Shown: positions 12,418 through 24,157, counted from the first letter of the stretch. The stretch is DNA of 64,000 nucleotides from Flaccisagitta enflata (GCA_965153355.1 OZ231126.1:38006001-38070000); one strand, 5' to 3'. The notes: generated by a model not told the origin, from the letters alone. Program-made: numbers and translations.

Positions 12418-12757
12418 TCTTGTCTGTTTGCAGAAAAAAAAAAGATAAATAGATAAATAAATAAATAAAGTAGAAATAAGAATAAAACTGAGAGGAGAAT
12501 CAAAGAGAGAGTCTGAAAAAGAGACGGAGAAAATAAGAAGGAAGAGTAGAGGAACATGAAGTAAAAAAGATACCTGCAGCCAAATGATGATTTCATGACC
12601 TTTTTTATTCTTTTATTTCCTGACCTTGGAGAAGGAGGAGGGCAACCACTTTTTGCAACCACTTTTTCCCTTTCCTTCTGTTTCAATATTGTTTCCATGA
12701 TATCGATGCTGTCATCGTTATCATGACTGTCATCAATGCTACCTACTCGCACTGTCG

Positions 12758-13029
<272 letters not shown>

Positions 13030-13740
13030 TCCTCCCCCCCTTCACCAAAAACCTCTAATCAGGCCTCCCAGACCATAAATCAAGCCCCTTTGACACTTGA
13101 TCAGACCTCTTAGACCCCATATGAGGCCTTCCAGACCCCAAATCAGACCTTCAAGAACTCAAATCAGGCCTCAGACCCCAAATCTGACCTCAGACCTCAA
13201 ATCAAATCATCAACGCTTAATCATCAGGCCTTTGATACCCCAAATCAAGCCTCTCAGATCTCAGATCATTTGTAAAAGTCCCCCCCAGCCCAAATCACTA
13301 CTATATGGCCTCCAATGAAGCTTCAAATCAGGCAGCCCAGACCTCAAATCGGGAGGGTCCAGTAGTCCTACAGTACTTAGTACTACCTCCCAGTAGTCCT
13401 AATGGTCCACTAGTACTATCAGCCACTAGTCCTCTTATCCACTAGTCCTACATTTCACTAGTCCTAAGGTTGTTTGAAGAGGAGTGTCAGTAGTCCTAAC
13501 ATACTACTCCCACTAGTCCTAAGGGATTTTGCCAAACAAAGTTCAGTAGTCCTAAGGCACTACTGCCAGTAGTCCTAACACACCACTGCCAGTAGTCCTA
13601 ACTCAGATTTGCCTCCCCTGCCAGTCAGGCAATCGTCAGATCTTCCTGCTGGATGATCCTTATCTTTGAGCTAGTTTCTGATGATCCCCCCCTAGTTTGA
13701 GATGATCCTTTCTATTTTCAAATAGAAATCAACTATTTAT
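13030..13740 (+). repeat. Composite minisatellite element (copy 1)
   Basis: Three blocks in order: about 300 bp of the type-E unit in reverse orientation (aaatcaggcct), about 250 bp with repeated agtagtccta / cactagtcct, then gatgatcct-containing sequence ending near caaatagaaatc. The second and third blocks occur again, inverted, at 33.27-33.61 kb, so this is a dispersed element. Confidence 0.7.
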
Positions 13741-13790
13741 TAGTAAGTTTTAACAATTGTCTATGTTTTTAGTCCCTATCATTATGCAAG

Positions 13791-13901
13791 AAACCAAAGT
13801 TAATGGTTTTTAGTCATTTCTGGTCACCGTGAGTCATTTAAAGTCAATTTAAGTCATCTTAAGCTATGTCCCGCACGCGACTTAAAGGTGTTGGCCTTAT
13901 T
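13791..13901 (+). mobile_element. Type-B GTCY element, tail half
   Basis: agtcatttaaagtcaattta-type repeats and the tail cccgcacgcgacttaaaggt then gttggccttatt. The head is missing. Confidence 0.6.
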
Positions 13902-13953
13902 AAGTATTAAGTAGGCCTTGAATAAGTGAAACAGTTGGCGTGAAACAGTTAAA

Positions 13954-14306
13954 TTTTTAGTCGCGTGTACATGACTCTACAACCCGCTTTGTCCCTCCGT
14001 CTTTCTGTCCGTTGGTTCGTCAAACTTTACTTTTTTTATTACTTTAAGTTGTTTTTAGTCATTTTAGGTTATTATAAGTCACTTTTAGTCATTCTAAGTC
14101 ATTCTAAGTCATTATAAGTCATTTTAAGTCATATTAAGTTATATTGAGTCACTTAAGTCAATCAGGTCAATTTTGTCACTTAGGTCATTTTACATCATCT
14201 TTTTTCTTTTTATGTCATTTTAAGTCATTTAAAGTCATCCTAAGTCATTTTAAGCCATCTTGAGTTATGTATGTCCCACATGCGACTTATAGGTGTTGGC
14301 CTTGTT
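13954..14306 (+). mobile_element. Type-B GTCY element (353 bp, complete)
   Basis: TTTTTAGTCGCGTGTACATG head, CTCTACAACCCGCTTTGTCC, short GTCY run, a minisatellite of agtcattttaagtcatt units, then a tail with acatgcgacttataggtgtt and ggccttgtt. A compact counterpart of the 2-kb copy at 5-7 kb. Confidence 0.8.
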
Positions 14307-15001
14307 GCTCTGAATTTGAATTCAACTGCGTGTAAGAAAGTAACGCTACAGCCAAACGCCAGCATCTACATTGCCGTTAGTATATCCAATAGGAAGAACA
14401 TGAAAATCTGCTTTGGATGGCGTTGGAAAAACAATAGATAAAAGCAACTACAATTTTTTATATCAATATTAAAGACATGATATCTGAGACAATTTCCTGT
14501 TCATACGCTCAGAGTAAAAGTTCAGGCACTAAAAGGTCAACTATAGCGGAGACATTTGAATTGTTTTTTAAACTAAAGCATTTCATTTAAAATATGGTCA
14601 ATCTTTTTATCACTGATGTCATTCATCAGGTTTGGGAGATATTTCACTTTTCTTTCTAGATCTACTTCCTTACTCGTATGAAGATGCATGTAAAGGGGAA
14701 TTTTAAGGTGCATTTTTCATCGTCTCTGTTGCTGTCTCACTATGTTGTAGTGAGTTATGCACAGGCGTACTCTCACTAAAACATTTTTTTTTCACTGCAC
14801 TAAATTGGGTGACACAGCATGCTGCACATAGTCGGAGTCACAATAGGCGCAGAAATGCACTCTCTGCGCACCTGTGTATCTGTCCATTTATTTGTTGGTT
14901 TGAAAGGTCAACTCTGATCAGATCCCAGTGGAGGCGAGTTTTCAAAAAAAGCTATAGGATAAGTGTTGATTTTTTTCTGACTTTTTTTATTAGGAAAAGT
15001 A
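14307..15001. other. Unique-looking AT-rich stretch, nothing recognised
   Basis: No frame of note. A short inverted motif ctcactatgttgtagtgag (about 14737-14755) also occurs in variant form near 10185-10205, so part of this is dispersed repeat. Confidence 0.4.
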
Positions 15002-15539
15002 CAGGTTGTTTCACATCAAATGAAATATAAGAAAACAATGTAATTCTGCTTCTAAAAGTGGAAAAACAATTCTGAAAAAAGATTCAAAGAGCTCTTAAGC
15101 TCCGATTTTTCATGTAAAAATATCATTGGTCTAAGTCAAATAGTTTGGCCACAATATAGATTTGAAGTAAAATGACCTATTACAGTCAATGTTTTTTCTG
15201 TCCTGGAAGTTTTTCTTTAAATTACTCTCATGTCCAAACGGTTTAAGCTACCAATGCCAGATTGAACTCATATGAAAGAAAATTTGAATATCTTTAAATT
15301 GAGACCAATCTGGGATCTGTAGGTTAAGCCGTTTAAAAATGAGAACAATTTAAAGAAAAATATTTGAGACAAAAAAAAATGAATAGCTGTAAATATTCAA
15401 TTTACTTCAAATCATTGTTGTGGCCAAAATATTTAACTAGGACCCATGAACTTTTTACATAAACAAGCCCAACAGGCCAACAGTCGCGTGCTAAGTTACA
15501 CAAAACTACACAACTTCATACTACACACAACTACATAAC

Positions 15540-15705
15540 TTCATACCACATACTTAACATACTACATACTTACTACATACTTACATACTACATACTTACT
15601 TACATACTTACATGCTTACATTATTTCATACTTACCTAATTACATACTTACATATTTACATACTTACATACATAGATACTTACATACATAGATACTTACT
15701 TACCA
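15540..15705. repeat. TACATACT-type minisatellite, tail side
   Basis: Units such as actacatacttacatact, the same family as the long array at 19.4-21.0 kb. Confidence 0.85.
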
Positions 15706-15865
15706 TCTCAGACTAAATATGGTAAAAGAGATTAGCTCTTGTTTTCTAGTTTAGTGATTATAGCGAGCGTTCCGAAGAGACGAATTATTTTCTCGAAAGT
15801 TTTATGATGGAAAGAAATTGTAAAAAAATAATTTCACCACCAAATACATGTTGGACTGAACTACG

Positions 15866-16244
15866 ATGGCGGGAATCGTGGATTTGTTAATCGGTAAGGA
15901 GATTTCTAGAGACAAGATAAGTGGTGGAAGGACCTTATCGATTTTTGCTTTTTTTATAAAATATAATAAAAGGCAACAACTCTACAGATTTGACCGAATC
16001 TGACAACGAAGCAAGTGCTGACGAAGGCGGATGCGGCAATGGCGACGTTGACCCTGACGCTACGCTGCCCTATGTGGATCTGGATGCAACTTTGGCCTAC
16101 TCCGTCTCTGAAGCGATTGTCAGCAACCCTCCGAATGCTAACGTCGACACCTCTGTCTCTGAAGCACGCGTCGACACGACCCATCACGGAAGCTTTTGTT
16201 TACAACTCAGTTGCCAATGCGATCGTCAACGAGATTATCTCTGA
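15866..16244 (+). CDS. Candidate two-exon gene start (inside the 5.9-kb insertion)
   Basis: Exon 1 (15866-15893) starts with ATG in a good context (acgATGGCG) and encodes MAGIVDLLI, ending at a strong donor G|gtaagg in phase 1. Exon 2 starts at 15988 after tctacag, and its first two bases complete an Asp codon, so phases match across a 94-bp intron. It reads DLTESDNEASADEGG... and contains SVSEAIVSN and SVSEARVDT. At about 16180 the natural-looking reading moves to another frame (PITEAFVYNSVANAIVNEII), which repeats the same S/P-V/I-S/T-E-A pattern; that implies a 1-base indel or decay. The amphipathic spacing in SVANAIVNEIISDTI is like A-kinase-anchor helices, but that is only a resemblance. 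Function unknown. Confidence 0.45.
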
Positions 16245-16348
16245 TACAATCGTGTTCAGATTTTGGATTGACGAAACTGAAGGAAAGCACAACTATCATC
16301 GAGGCTTGATCAACCATTCGATAGTTATGATTCCACTAAACCCACTTT

Positions 16349-16443
16349 TATACACGCAGAGAGCGAGAGCGCGAGAGCGAGAGCGCAAGAGCGAGAGCGA
16401 GAGAGCGAGAGAGCGAGAGAGCAAGAGCGAGACAGACAGATAG
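16349..16443. repeat. (GAGAGC)n-type repeat
   Basis: gagagcgagagcgcgagagc and similar units, interrupting the gene-like sequence between the two candidate coding pieces. Confidence 0.9.
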
Positions 16444-16500
16444 ACACATTGTTTGTACTGCAAAATTCCACCCTCGATTGCTTCAAAGCCTCTATGATAG

Positions 16501-16735
16501 CCGGTGCTGGTGCAAAAAGTACGTGTCAACTGCAACGAAACGGACGTCGTGCGTATCAGTTGGACGCATACTCGTCCCGTGGCGCCGTTCGCAGAGAGCA
16601 TCCCTGATGAAACGCTTGCGAATGAAGGTTAAATCGGAATATCGATCGAAAACCACGAAGATGTCGCTGAAATTGGTGTCGGTCCGACGTGCAAAAATAA
16701 TAACTCCATGGAACAAATGCCGCTTCGGTACTGCA
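16501..16735 (+). pseudogene. Candidate coding fragment with one in-frame stop
   Basis: After a possible acceptor (ctatgatag), the frame reads PVLVQKVRVNCNETDVVRIS then WTHTRPVAPFAESIPDETLA, reaches TAA at 16630, and continues in the same frame with IGISIENHEDVAEIGVGPTC up to the (TG)n at 16742. Codon choice and composition look protein-like on both sides of the stop. A weak donor (AAG|gttaaa) just before the stop is an alternative explanation. It may be a further exon of the gene starting at 15866, or a decayed copy. I do not recognise the family. Confidence 0.35.
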
Positions 16736-16739
16736 TTAC

Positions 16740-16741
<2 letters not shown>

Positions 16742-16827
<86 letters not shown>
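16742..16827. repeat. (TG)n microsatellite
   Basis: About 43 TG units. 16828-17595 after it is AT-rich; the only item is a decayed GTCY piece at about 17208-17275 (ttttgtctgtccgtccattg, then gatcgagttggaaagtgtag as in type C). Confidence 0.95.
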
Positions 16828-16828
<1 letters not shown>

Positions 16829-17595
16829 CTTCGCTACTATTCTCATACACTTTTTTTTCTAATAAGAACGTCACTTTTTAGGCAAGTATTCAATGTTCTC
16901 AATGCTCTTAGTTTTAAAGCTTTAATGTTCTCAAATAATTTTTAAATCAAGAGCAACTTTAAACCTTTATTCAAGAAGGTTCTTAATTTCAGTATGTTTT
17001 CTGAGAGAAAATGAAGGAAAATGTCAATGAAACCACAAAGCAGCAAGTTCAAATAGTTTAAGTGAAAGTCAAGAACAGTGAAACTAGGTTCTTAAAAGAA
17101 AATAAAAAAGTGTATGTCGCATATTTGCCATTTGTTTTTGTGAATTTTGTGCTTGAGATTGAGTCTGTTCATCTTATGCATCTTATATGGCGCATGTGTC
17201 AGACTCACGGTTTTGTCTGTCCGTCCATTGGTCTGTCTGTGAGGATCGAGTTGGAAAGTGTAGAAACGCGTTTTGCTGCTTTGCATTTGTACAGACAACC
17301 CTGAGATTCCATCAGACTTAAAATTCTTGACAACTTGATTTCAGGGAAAGAGAGGTATCGGAAGCCTGGAAAGCTCGTTCTTCTTTGGACCCTCAAGATA
17401 TCCTCATCACATCATCCAACACAAAATTTCAGGTCCTAATCTTTCTTTACCCAGCATCCATCACAGGTCATACGTGGAGACACACTCGAAATGACGCTGA
17501 CGTTTCATATCATTCTTTTGCCTATTTGCCTGTTGTTAAATTTCTGCAGCCTGGTATGGAATACCCAAAAGGGAGATTTTTGAGTGACTCATATT

Positions 17596-18149
17596 GCAAA
17601 AGTCGGGAATATCCTTTAACCCTGCTTACCTTATACATAAAGGTTATTTTTTTCATATAAACTATTCAAAATATTATTAAAAAAAAAACTGAACAAAAAA
17701 ATATTCAGGGGTGCATATAGTTCTATGATCATTGATCCTCTTCCCCACAATGCGTCACATTACATTAAAAAATCTATGATTTTCTTGCTCAGATAGCTAT
17801 TAAACAATGTTTTCAAGGTTTAAATAGTGGCAAATTGTGTTTTACTAATCAGTATTTATGATTTGGTACTGCCAATAATTTCATTTTTATTAAATTTTTT
17901 TTTTTTTGCTTTTTTTTCCGCTCTTAAATTTTTTCCTCCACCTCTAAACCCTTAAATTATTCCCCCCCCCTCTTTCCCACTGTACACAGTCCTGAAATTT
18001 TTCCTTCTCATTGATTTCTGTTGATAGCTTCAATCTTAACTCAAAAAAAGAAAATTAGATGATTTTAGATATCAAAATGATCTCCAAGATTTTTTTTTCT
18101 GTATCATATAAGCAGGGTAAAGGGATACTCTCCACTTTTGCTATATGAA
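17596..18149. mobile_element. Inverted-repeat MITE, about 550 bp
   Basis: Left: catattgcaaaagtcgggaa then tatcctttaaccctgctta. Right: taagcagggtaaagggatac then tctccacttttgctatatg. These are imperfect inverted copies. Internal sequence (tctatgattctcttcc-like, gttttactaatcag) recurs at 25.06-25.17 kb. Confidence 0.65.
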
Positions 18150-18208
18150 GCACCCAAGCCAAGGACTGGTTTTAGAGGGGAAGCGAGATCAAGTTGGGAT
18201 TGGGAAAT

Positions 18209-18332
18209 AACGAGGCCAAGTAGGCCAGTAAGGTGCGACATATGGATCGTCGAATGAATGCGTTACCCTACCAACCGACCGACCGAATGACGGACACAGC
18301 CAGTTATAGAGGGGCTTTGTCGCACCTAAAAA
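18209..18332 (-). mobile_element. GTCY element, type D (124 bp)
   Basis: On the minus strand: TTTTTAGGTGCGACAAAGCC, CCTCTATAACTGGCTGTGTC, a short GTCY run (GTCATTCGGTCGGTCGGTTG), AACGCATTCATTCGACGATC, then GTCGCACCTTACTGGCCTAC and TTGGCCTCGTT. It is a complete minimal copy; its partner is at 56497-56633. The first nine bases after the T-run (AGGTGCGAC) recur as their exact reverse complement (GTCGCACCT) near the tail. Confidence 0.8.
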
Positions 18333-18351
18333 TCGCTGTACATCAATGTTA

Positions 18352-18939
18352 CATGGTGTTTCATGCCAAAATAGAAAAAGAAAACGATGCCATTCTGCTT
18401 CTAAAAATACAAACATAGTTCTGGAAACAGGTTTAAAGAGCACTTAAGCTCCGATTTTTTGTGTAAAAATTCCAAGGGTTTGGGTCAAATATCTTGGTCA
18501 CAACATCAAATTAAAGTAAAATGAGCATTTTTAGGAGATGCTCTTTTAACATAATTTTGATTTTAAAATTTTTTCCTTTAAGTGCTCTCACTTCTAAACG
18601 GCTTGAGTTATAGATGTCAGATTGGTCTCAAATTGAAGCTTATCAAATTTTCTTTAATTTGAAACCAATCTGGCATCTGTGGCTCAAACCGATAAGAAAT
18701 GAGAGCACTTCAAAGAAGAATCTTCAAAATCAAAATCATGTTAAAAAAGCCTCTCCTTTAAATGCTCATTTTACTTCAAATTGATGTTGTGGCCAAGATA
18801 ATTGACCTAAACCCATGAAATTTTTATACAAAAAATCAGAGTTTGAGTGCTCTTTGAACCTTTTTTCAGAACTTTTTTTGCATTTTTAGAAGCAGAATGG
18901 CATCGTTTTCTTATATCTAATTTGGCATGAAACACCCTG
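18352..18939. mobile_element. MITE with TA-flanked long inverted arms (588 bp)
   Basis: TA|CATGGTGTTTCATGCCAAA at the left and TTTGGCATGAAACACCCTG|TA at the right. The arms are inverted copies over nearly the whole length (for example tctgcttctaaaaatacaaa versus tttgcatttttagaagcaga). It is the intact relative of the split MITE at 15.0/21.4 kb. Confidence 0.85.
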
Positions 18940-19439
18940 TATATATCTAGTTTGTATTGGGAGGTCGCTTCCGGTTGGTGCGGGGTGAGAGAGAGCGATG
19001 GACACAGAAAGACAGACAGACACAGACAGAATCATTTACAGATAATTTCCGTATTGCATCCTGCTTCATTGTTGTATTTCTTGTTCTTTCGAAACAAATA
19101 AAAATCTCATCTCATACAAATATTATTGTGTTATGCTAGAATTTATTTTAGCCTCCTTAGTCAGTGTCCCGTGGGGAGGTGGGGAAATTCGTTGGAAGGC
19201 AGGGGTTACTGTATGTAAAAGAGGCTATTGCAAGATCAGTGATAGGGGAAAAACCTGCTGCCAGTTAGTCAGACTTCGATTAGCTTCAGACGCAACAGTT
19301 AGTTAGATTGGTCCCGGACTTAGAAAAAAAGTGAGCAATTTTGTCCGGAGAACTGTAAAGGCGGTTTTTCCGAAAAGGTGCAGCAGAGATGCAGCCAAGG
19401 TTCAAACTAGAAATACAAGCGCTTAGCTGAGATGCCATA

Positions 19440-20965
19440 CGTACATACATACATACATACATAAATACGTACATACATACATACATACTTAATTACATAC
19501 TTACATACTACATACTTACATACATACTACATACTTACATACTTACATACATACTTACATACTTACATACTTACATACTTACATACTTACATACTTACTT
19601 ACATACATACTTACTTACTTACGTACATACATACATACATAAATACGTACATACATACATACATACTTACATACATACATACTTACATACTTACATACTT
19701 ACATACTTACATACTTACATACATACATACTTACTTACATACTTACTTACATACTTACTTACATACCTACATACTTACATACTTACTTACATACATACAT
19801 ACTTACTTACTTACATACTTACCTGCATACTCACATACTTACACACTTACCTACTAACATACTTACATACATACTTACTTACATACATACTTACATACTT
19901 ACTTACCTACATACTCACATACTTACATACTTACATACTTACATACTTACATACTTACATACTTACTTACATACTTACTTACATACTTACATACTTACAT
20001 ACTTACTTACATACTTACTTACATACTTACATACACACATACTTACATACTTACCTACTTACATACTTACATACATACTTACTTACATACTTACCTACAC
20101 ACTTACATACTTACCTACATACTTACTTACATACTTACATACTTACATACTTACATACTTACTTACATACTTACATACTTACTTACATACTTACATACAT
20201 ACATACATACATACATACTTACTTACATACTTACTTACATACTTACATACCTACATACTTACTTACATACTTACATACTTACCTGCATACTCACATACTT
20301 ACACACTTACCTACTAACATACTTACATACATACTTACTTACATACTTACATACTTACATACTTACTTACCTACATACTCACATACTTACATACTTACAT
20401 ATTTACATACTTACATACTTACATACTTACTTACATACTTTCATACTTACTTACATACTTACATACTTACTTACATACTTACTTACTTACATACTTACAT
20501 ACTCACATACTTACATACTTACCTACTTACATACTTACATACATACTTACTTACTTACATACTTACCTACACACTTACATACTTACCTACATACTTACAT
20601 ACTTACATACTTACATACATACTTACATACTTACATACTTACATACTTACATACTTACATACATACATACATACTTACATACCTACATAATTACTTACAT
20701 ACTTACTTACATACTTACATACCCACCTACATACTCACATACTTACATACTTACCTACTTACATACTTACATAAATACTTACATAATTACCAACATACTT
20801 ACATACTTACCTACATACTTACATACTTACGTACTTACATACTTACATACTTACATACTTACTTACATACTTACATACTTACATACTTACATACATACTT
20901 ACATACTTACATACTTACATACATACTTACATACTTACATACTTACATACTTACATACTTACTTG
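19440..20965. repeat. TACATACT-type minisatellite, about 1.5 kb
   Basis: Mixed 4-, 8- and 12-bp periods of tacatact / tacatacttact with higher-order blocks; the segment near 19800-19960 recurs near 20280-20440 with the same private variants (acctgcatactcacatactt), so there has been block duplication. 18940-19439 upstream holds no feature that I can name. Confidence 0.95.
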
Positions 20966-21471
20966 TTTAAAATGGTAAAAATGGTAAAAATCTTAAAGAT
21001 ATTGTGTGTCCCAAAAAAAGTTACATTCTGAACCAATAACGAGTGTCCAATAAAAAGTTGACAAAATACCCAAAATACCAAAAAATACCCAAAAAACATA
21101 AAAATACCCGTAAATACTTAAAAATACTCAAAAGTACCCAAAAATATCTGAAAGTACCTTAAAATACCTTACATACCTAAAAAAAATTAAGTATCCTAAA
21201 GTACCCTGAAGTACCCTAAAGTACCCTGAAATACCCTAGAGTACCTTAAAATACCTTAAAAAACCTTAAAAAGTCATAATTTTAACAATGTGACGGACGG
21301 ACGGACGGACGGACCTACCGACGGACCGACACGGTAAGGTGTAGAGTCGCGTGCACGCGACTAAAAATCGGTGCTTAAGAGCTCTTTGAATCTTTTTTCA
21401 GAACTGCTTTCTCATTTTTAGAATCAGAATGACACTGTTTTCTTCTATCTCATTTGATGTGAAACACCTTG

Positions 21472-21983
21472 TATGTAGAACATCTAAACCAATAGGGCAG
21501 AACATTTTTGATTTCCACAACGTTATTCAGCATCCTCATTTTACTTGGTGAACTGAAATTCTAATATGAGCGAGCTTTTTTTTCTTGCTGTTTTCCAACC
21601 CAAGGCTAGAATTTCTGAATCTGAACATGATAGTTTAGAGATAGGCTAAGAAAGGAAGATCTAATTAGTTCAGGATATTAGGTTAAAATTTTTTCAATTT
21701 TTTTCTTATTTGCTAACTTTACCAAATTTGGCAATTTGGTGTATATTTAGATGCTCTTTTATAGTTACTATAAGCAGATCTAAGCTGAAAGATAAACAGG
21801 TTGCTGCAAATTGCTGCAAATTGCTGCCAATATTGAAATATTTTGCTGCAAGTAACTATAACCTTAAAAAAAGTAGAGTTAAAGTCACTAAACTTTGAAT
21901 AAAACTACATAATTATATCAGCCACTATCTGGTAAAATTTCAGGATTGTTCAGCAAATCTATTAGCTGCAGCATCTTGCTGAA
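21472..21983. repeat. Dispersed repeat, inverted copy near 32 kb
   Basis: The stretch with agaatttctgaatctgaaca ... gcagatctaagctgaaagat ... attgctgcaa occurs inverted at about 31960-32200. Unnamed dispersed element. Confidence 0.55.
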
Positions 21984-22025
21984 CAAGGCCAACACCTATA
22001 CGTCGCATGCGAGACTTGTGGAATA
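21984..22025 (-). mobile_element. Type-B GTCY tail fragment
   Basis: gaacaaggccaacacctata then cgtcgcatgcgagacttgtg, the minus-strand tail. The head is missing. Confidence 0.65.
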
Positions 22026-22167
22026 ACTTAAAATGATTCAGTATACCTTAAATTCTTTTGTTTACACTCCCTGATGTCGATGATCTGATCAAAAATATTA
22101 TTGCATATTGACACACCCGAACGCCCCGCTCTGTAATTTTTCTTGCGAGATTCTGCCCCAATGCTGA

Positions 22168-22327
22168 CAAATAGCTAAAGCAAAGTCCTCTTTGGGATCA
22201 CATCAAGGAATATCAAACTGCAAAGGTAATTGTAAAAGGTGTATGTCCGGTCAATGACCCAGCGGGGCGCCTATGCGCTATAGCAAAGAAATACCGGGTG
22301 TTTACAAGAAAAGTAATGTTATCATGA
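22168..22327 (+). CDS. Short coding-like frame (uncertain)
   Basis: The frame reads SPLWDHIKEYQTAKVIVKG, VCPVNDPAGRLCAIAKKY, RVFTRKVMLS and stops at TGA near 22327. Composition is protein-like, but it is only about 50 codons, has no clear start, and includes a TA|CCGGGTG motif of the kind found at MITE ends. It may be part of a transposon. Family not recognised. Confidence 0.2.
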
Positions 22328-22388
22328 AAGATGCATTTTCATCTTTATTTCTTTAGTCAACCTTGTAGCCATCTATTCATTTATCAAT

Positions 22389-22721
22389 TTTTAATCGCGT
22401 GCACGCGACTCTACACCCCGCTTTGTTGGTCTGTCCGTCTGTCTGTCCATCCGTCGGTTGGTCAGTCCGTCCATCCGTCCGTCCGTCTGTCACACTTTAC
22501 TTTTTTTGTTATATAACGTCAACTCTTAGGTCATTTTAGGTTTTTTTTAGTCATCATTAGTTATTCTTAGACATTTTGAGTCATTCCAAGTCATTTTTAG
22601 TCATACTAAGTCATTTTAAGTTATTCTAAGTCAATTTTGGTCATTTTAAGTCATTTTAAGTCATTCTAAGTCATTCTTAGTCTTTAGGTCTCGCACGTGA
22701 CTTTTAGGTGTTGGCCTTGTT
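22389..22721 (+). mobile_element. Type-B GTCY element (complete)
   Basis: TTTTTAATCGCGTGCACGCG head, CTCTACACCCCGCTTTGTTG, a GTCY run of about 60 bp, a minisatellite of agtcattttaagtcatt units, then the tail with cgcacgtgacttttaggtgt and ttggccttgtt. Confidence 0.8.
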
Positions 22722-22974
22722 GAATTCAAGGATAGCACACAAGTTCTTAACTTAAAATCGTCGGAACCTTTATGTTCGCAAGCTTTGCATACCAATTCAT
22801 GGTAGAATGCACCAAAAAAAAATTGGAGGTCATTGGAGGTTGGGAAGTTGGCGCCGCCACCCCCCTTTCCCCCCCCCTGCTAAATCAGTGGTTGTTGCGA
22901 TCGTTTTTGTCATTGGTTTGGGCATTCATTCATTTGCTTATTCATTTATTTGTTTGTTTTTTTTATTTGCAGGG

Positions 22975-23300
22975 GGGTAGTCAACACTTGCAGGGGGGTA
23001 GTCAACACTTGCATTGGGGTAGTTAACACTTGCAGGGGGGTAGCTGACACTTGAAGGGGCTAGTCAACAATTGCGGGAGGTAGTCGACCCTTGCGGGGGT
23101 AGTTGACACTTGTGGGGGTAAATCAATACTTGCAGGGGGTAGTCAATACTTGCAGGGGGTAGTTAACACATGTAGGGGGTAGTTGACACATGGGGGGTAG
23201 TTGACACTTGTGGGGGCTAGTCCACACTTGCAAGGGATAATCCACACTTGCGAGGGATAGTTTGCACTTGCGAGGGATAGTCCACTTATGCAGGGGGTGA
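22975..23300. repeat. 20-bp minisatellite, array 1
   Basis: Unit about 20 bp, ggggtagtcaacacttgcag. Same family and orientation as the larger array at 29.32-30.22 kb. These arrays lie next to the two retrotransposon fragments. Confidence 0.9.
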
Positions 23301-23755
23301 TTTTCAGTAGAGAACTTTAGTCTTCATTGTCGGATGATAAGACGATGCATGGATATTGAGGGGGGGTAGCAATGGGAGGCGGGGTGGAAGTTGATGAAGA
23401 TGGTGATAGTGGCGAGGAGGAAGAGGAAGTCAAAAGAGGAAGAGGAGGCGCGGTCCCGATCAGGGGTAGTAGGTGTACAGGGCATAGGAGGCCATAGATT
23501 GTGGACCCAGGCAGGCGTGGAAGGAAGACATGAAGAGTGGGAGGTCGTGGGTGAAGGTTGAGACAGCGGCGGAAAAGGAGCGCAAGGAGAAGGAGGAGGA
23601 GGCTCTGGAGGAGGTTTTGGGGAGGGGAGGCAGGGCCACGGGCTTTTCGAGAGTTGGGAGGGAGGAGGAGGGGGAGGAGGCGGCGAAGGAGGCAGCGGAG
23701 GAAGAGAAGACGGGAGATCAATGGGAGGGAGGTGTGAAAAAGACGATGTTGAGGA

Positions 23756-24157
23756 AAGGAAGTGAGCAGCATGGACAGGGTTGGACCATAAGTCGATCTT
23801 GTAGAGCTGTGAAGGGTGGGAGGCGCACTCAAAGAGATGGGCAGTGACCTGTGGGGCAGCACAGCAATCCGGGCAAAGATCGTCACCGGAGCCACTAACA
23901 ACAACTTCATAAGATTTAAGGGCATGGCAGAAACCCAAACAGAGTTGCTTCAAATTCAACCGCCAGGGCCGAGGAAGCGATTTCTCCGAGTCTTAAACAG
24001 GTGGGGGCCAATTATTTAGAACCCTGTTGGGATTGGCGTCCATTTCGTCACTAGCGACTGCAACAGCCGAGGTATGAAGGTCGGAGATGATTGAACCGAG
24101 GTTGCTGAGTGGGATCTGGCCATGTCTTTTGACAAGGGCGACGACAACCGGGTACTC
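23756..24157 (-). pseudogene. Non-LTR retrotransposon, C-terminal remnant
   Basis: On the minus strand 134 codons with one stop encode a typical end region of a Jockey-like ORF2: EYPVVVALVKRHGQI, SIISDLHTSAVAVASDE, NRVLNNWPPPV (stop at about 24001), LPRPWRLNLKQLCLGFCHAL, and the zinc-knuckle-like CPDCCAAPQVTAHLFECASH followed by DLWSNPVHAAHFL. The Cys-x2-Cys ... His-x4-Cys block after NRVL-x-PPP is what I rely on. Below 23756 the frame runs into a GA-rich (Pro/Ser-coding) stretch to about 23330. A broken element; no activity expected. Confidence 0.7.

Larger units (their letters stand above)
15462..21367 (-). mobile_element. Giant type-B-like GTCY insertion (5.9 kb) with cargo
   Basis: On the minus strand it starts with the head AGTCGCGTGCACGCGACTCT (21341-21363), then ACACCTTACCGTGTCGGTCC and a GTCC/GTCG run (21291-21330). 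It ends with a tail that has AGCACGCGACTGTTGGCCTG and ttgggcttgtt (15462-15495). It splits the MITE above in an A/T-rich spot. Inside are TACATACT-type minisatellite on both sides (15540-15705 and 19440-20965) and 3.7 kb of other DNA between them. Either it is one element that acquired cargo, or several insertions merged. Confidence 0.6.
15002..21471. mobile_element. MITE split by a 5.9-kb insertion
   Basis: Left end TA|CAGGTTGTTTCACATCAAAT and right end ATTTGATGTGAAACACCTTG|TA are inverted copies, but they lie 6.5 kb apart. The left part (15002-15461) and right part (21368-21471) join into one element of about 565 bp that matches the intact relative at 18352-18939 (for example cccatgaa...tttttacat and agagctctttgaat). 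TA flanks and the CAGG start suggest a Tc1/mariner-type MITE. Confidence 0.8.

Noticed and set aside
22975-23300. Regular 20-bp repeat resembling a CRISPR array
   Set aside because: The copies are tandem without unique spacers of constant length, in a eukaryotic context, and there are no cas genes.
23530-23847. Lys/Glu-rich plus-strand frame opposite the retrotransposon tail
   Set aside because: It is the antisense of a GA-rich stretch and of the retrotransposon remnant.
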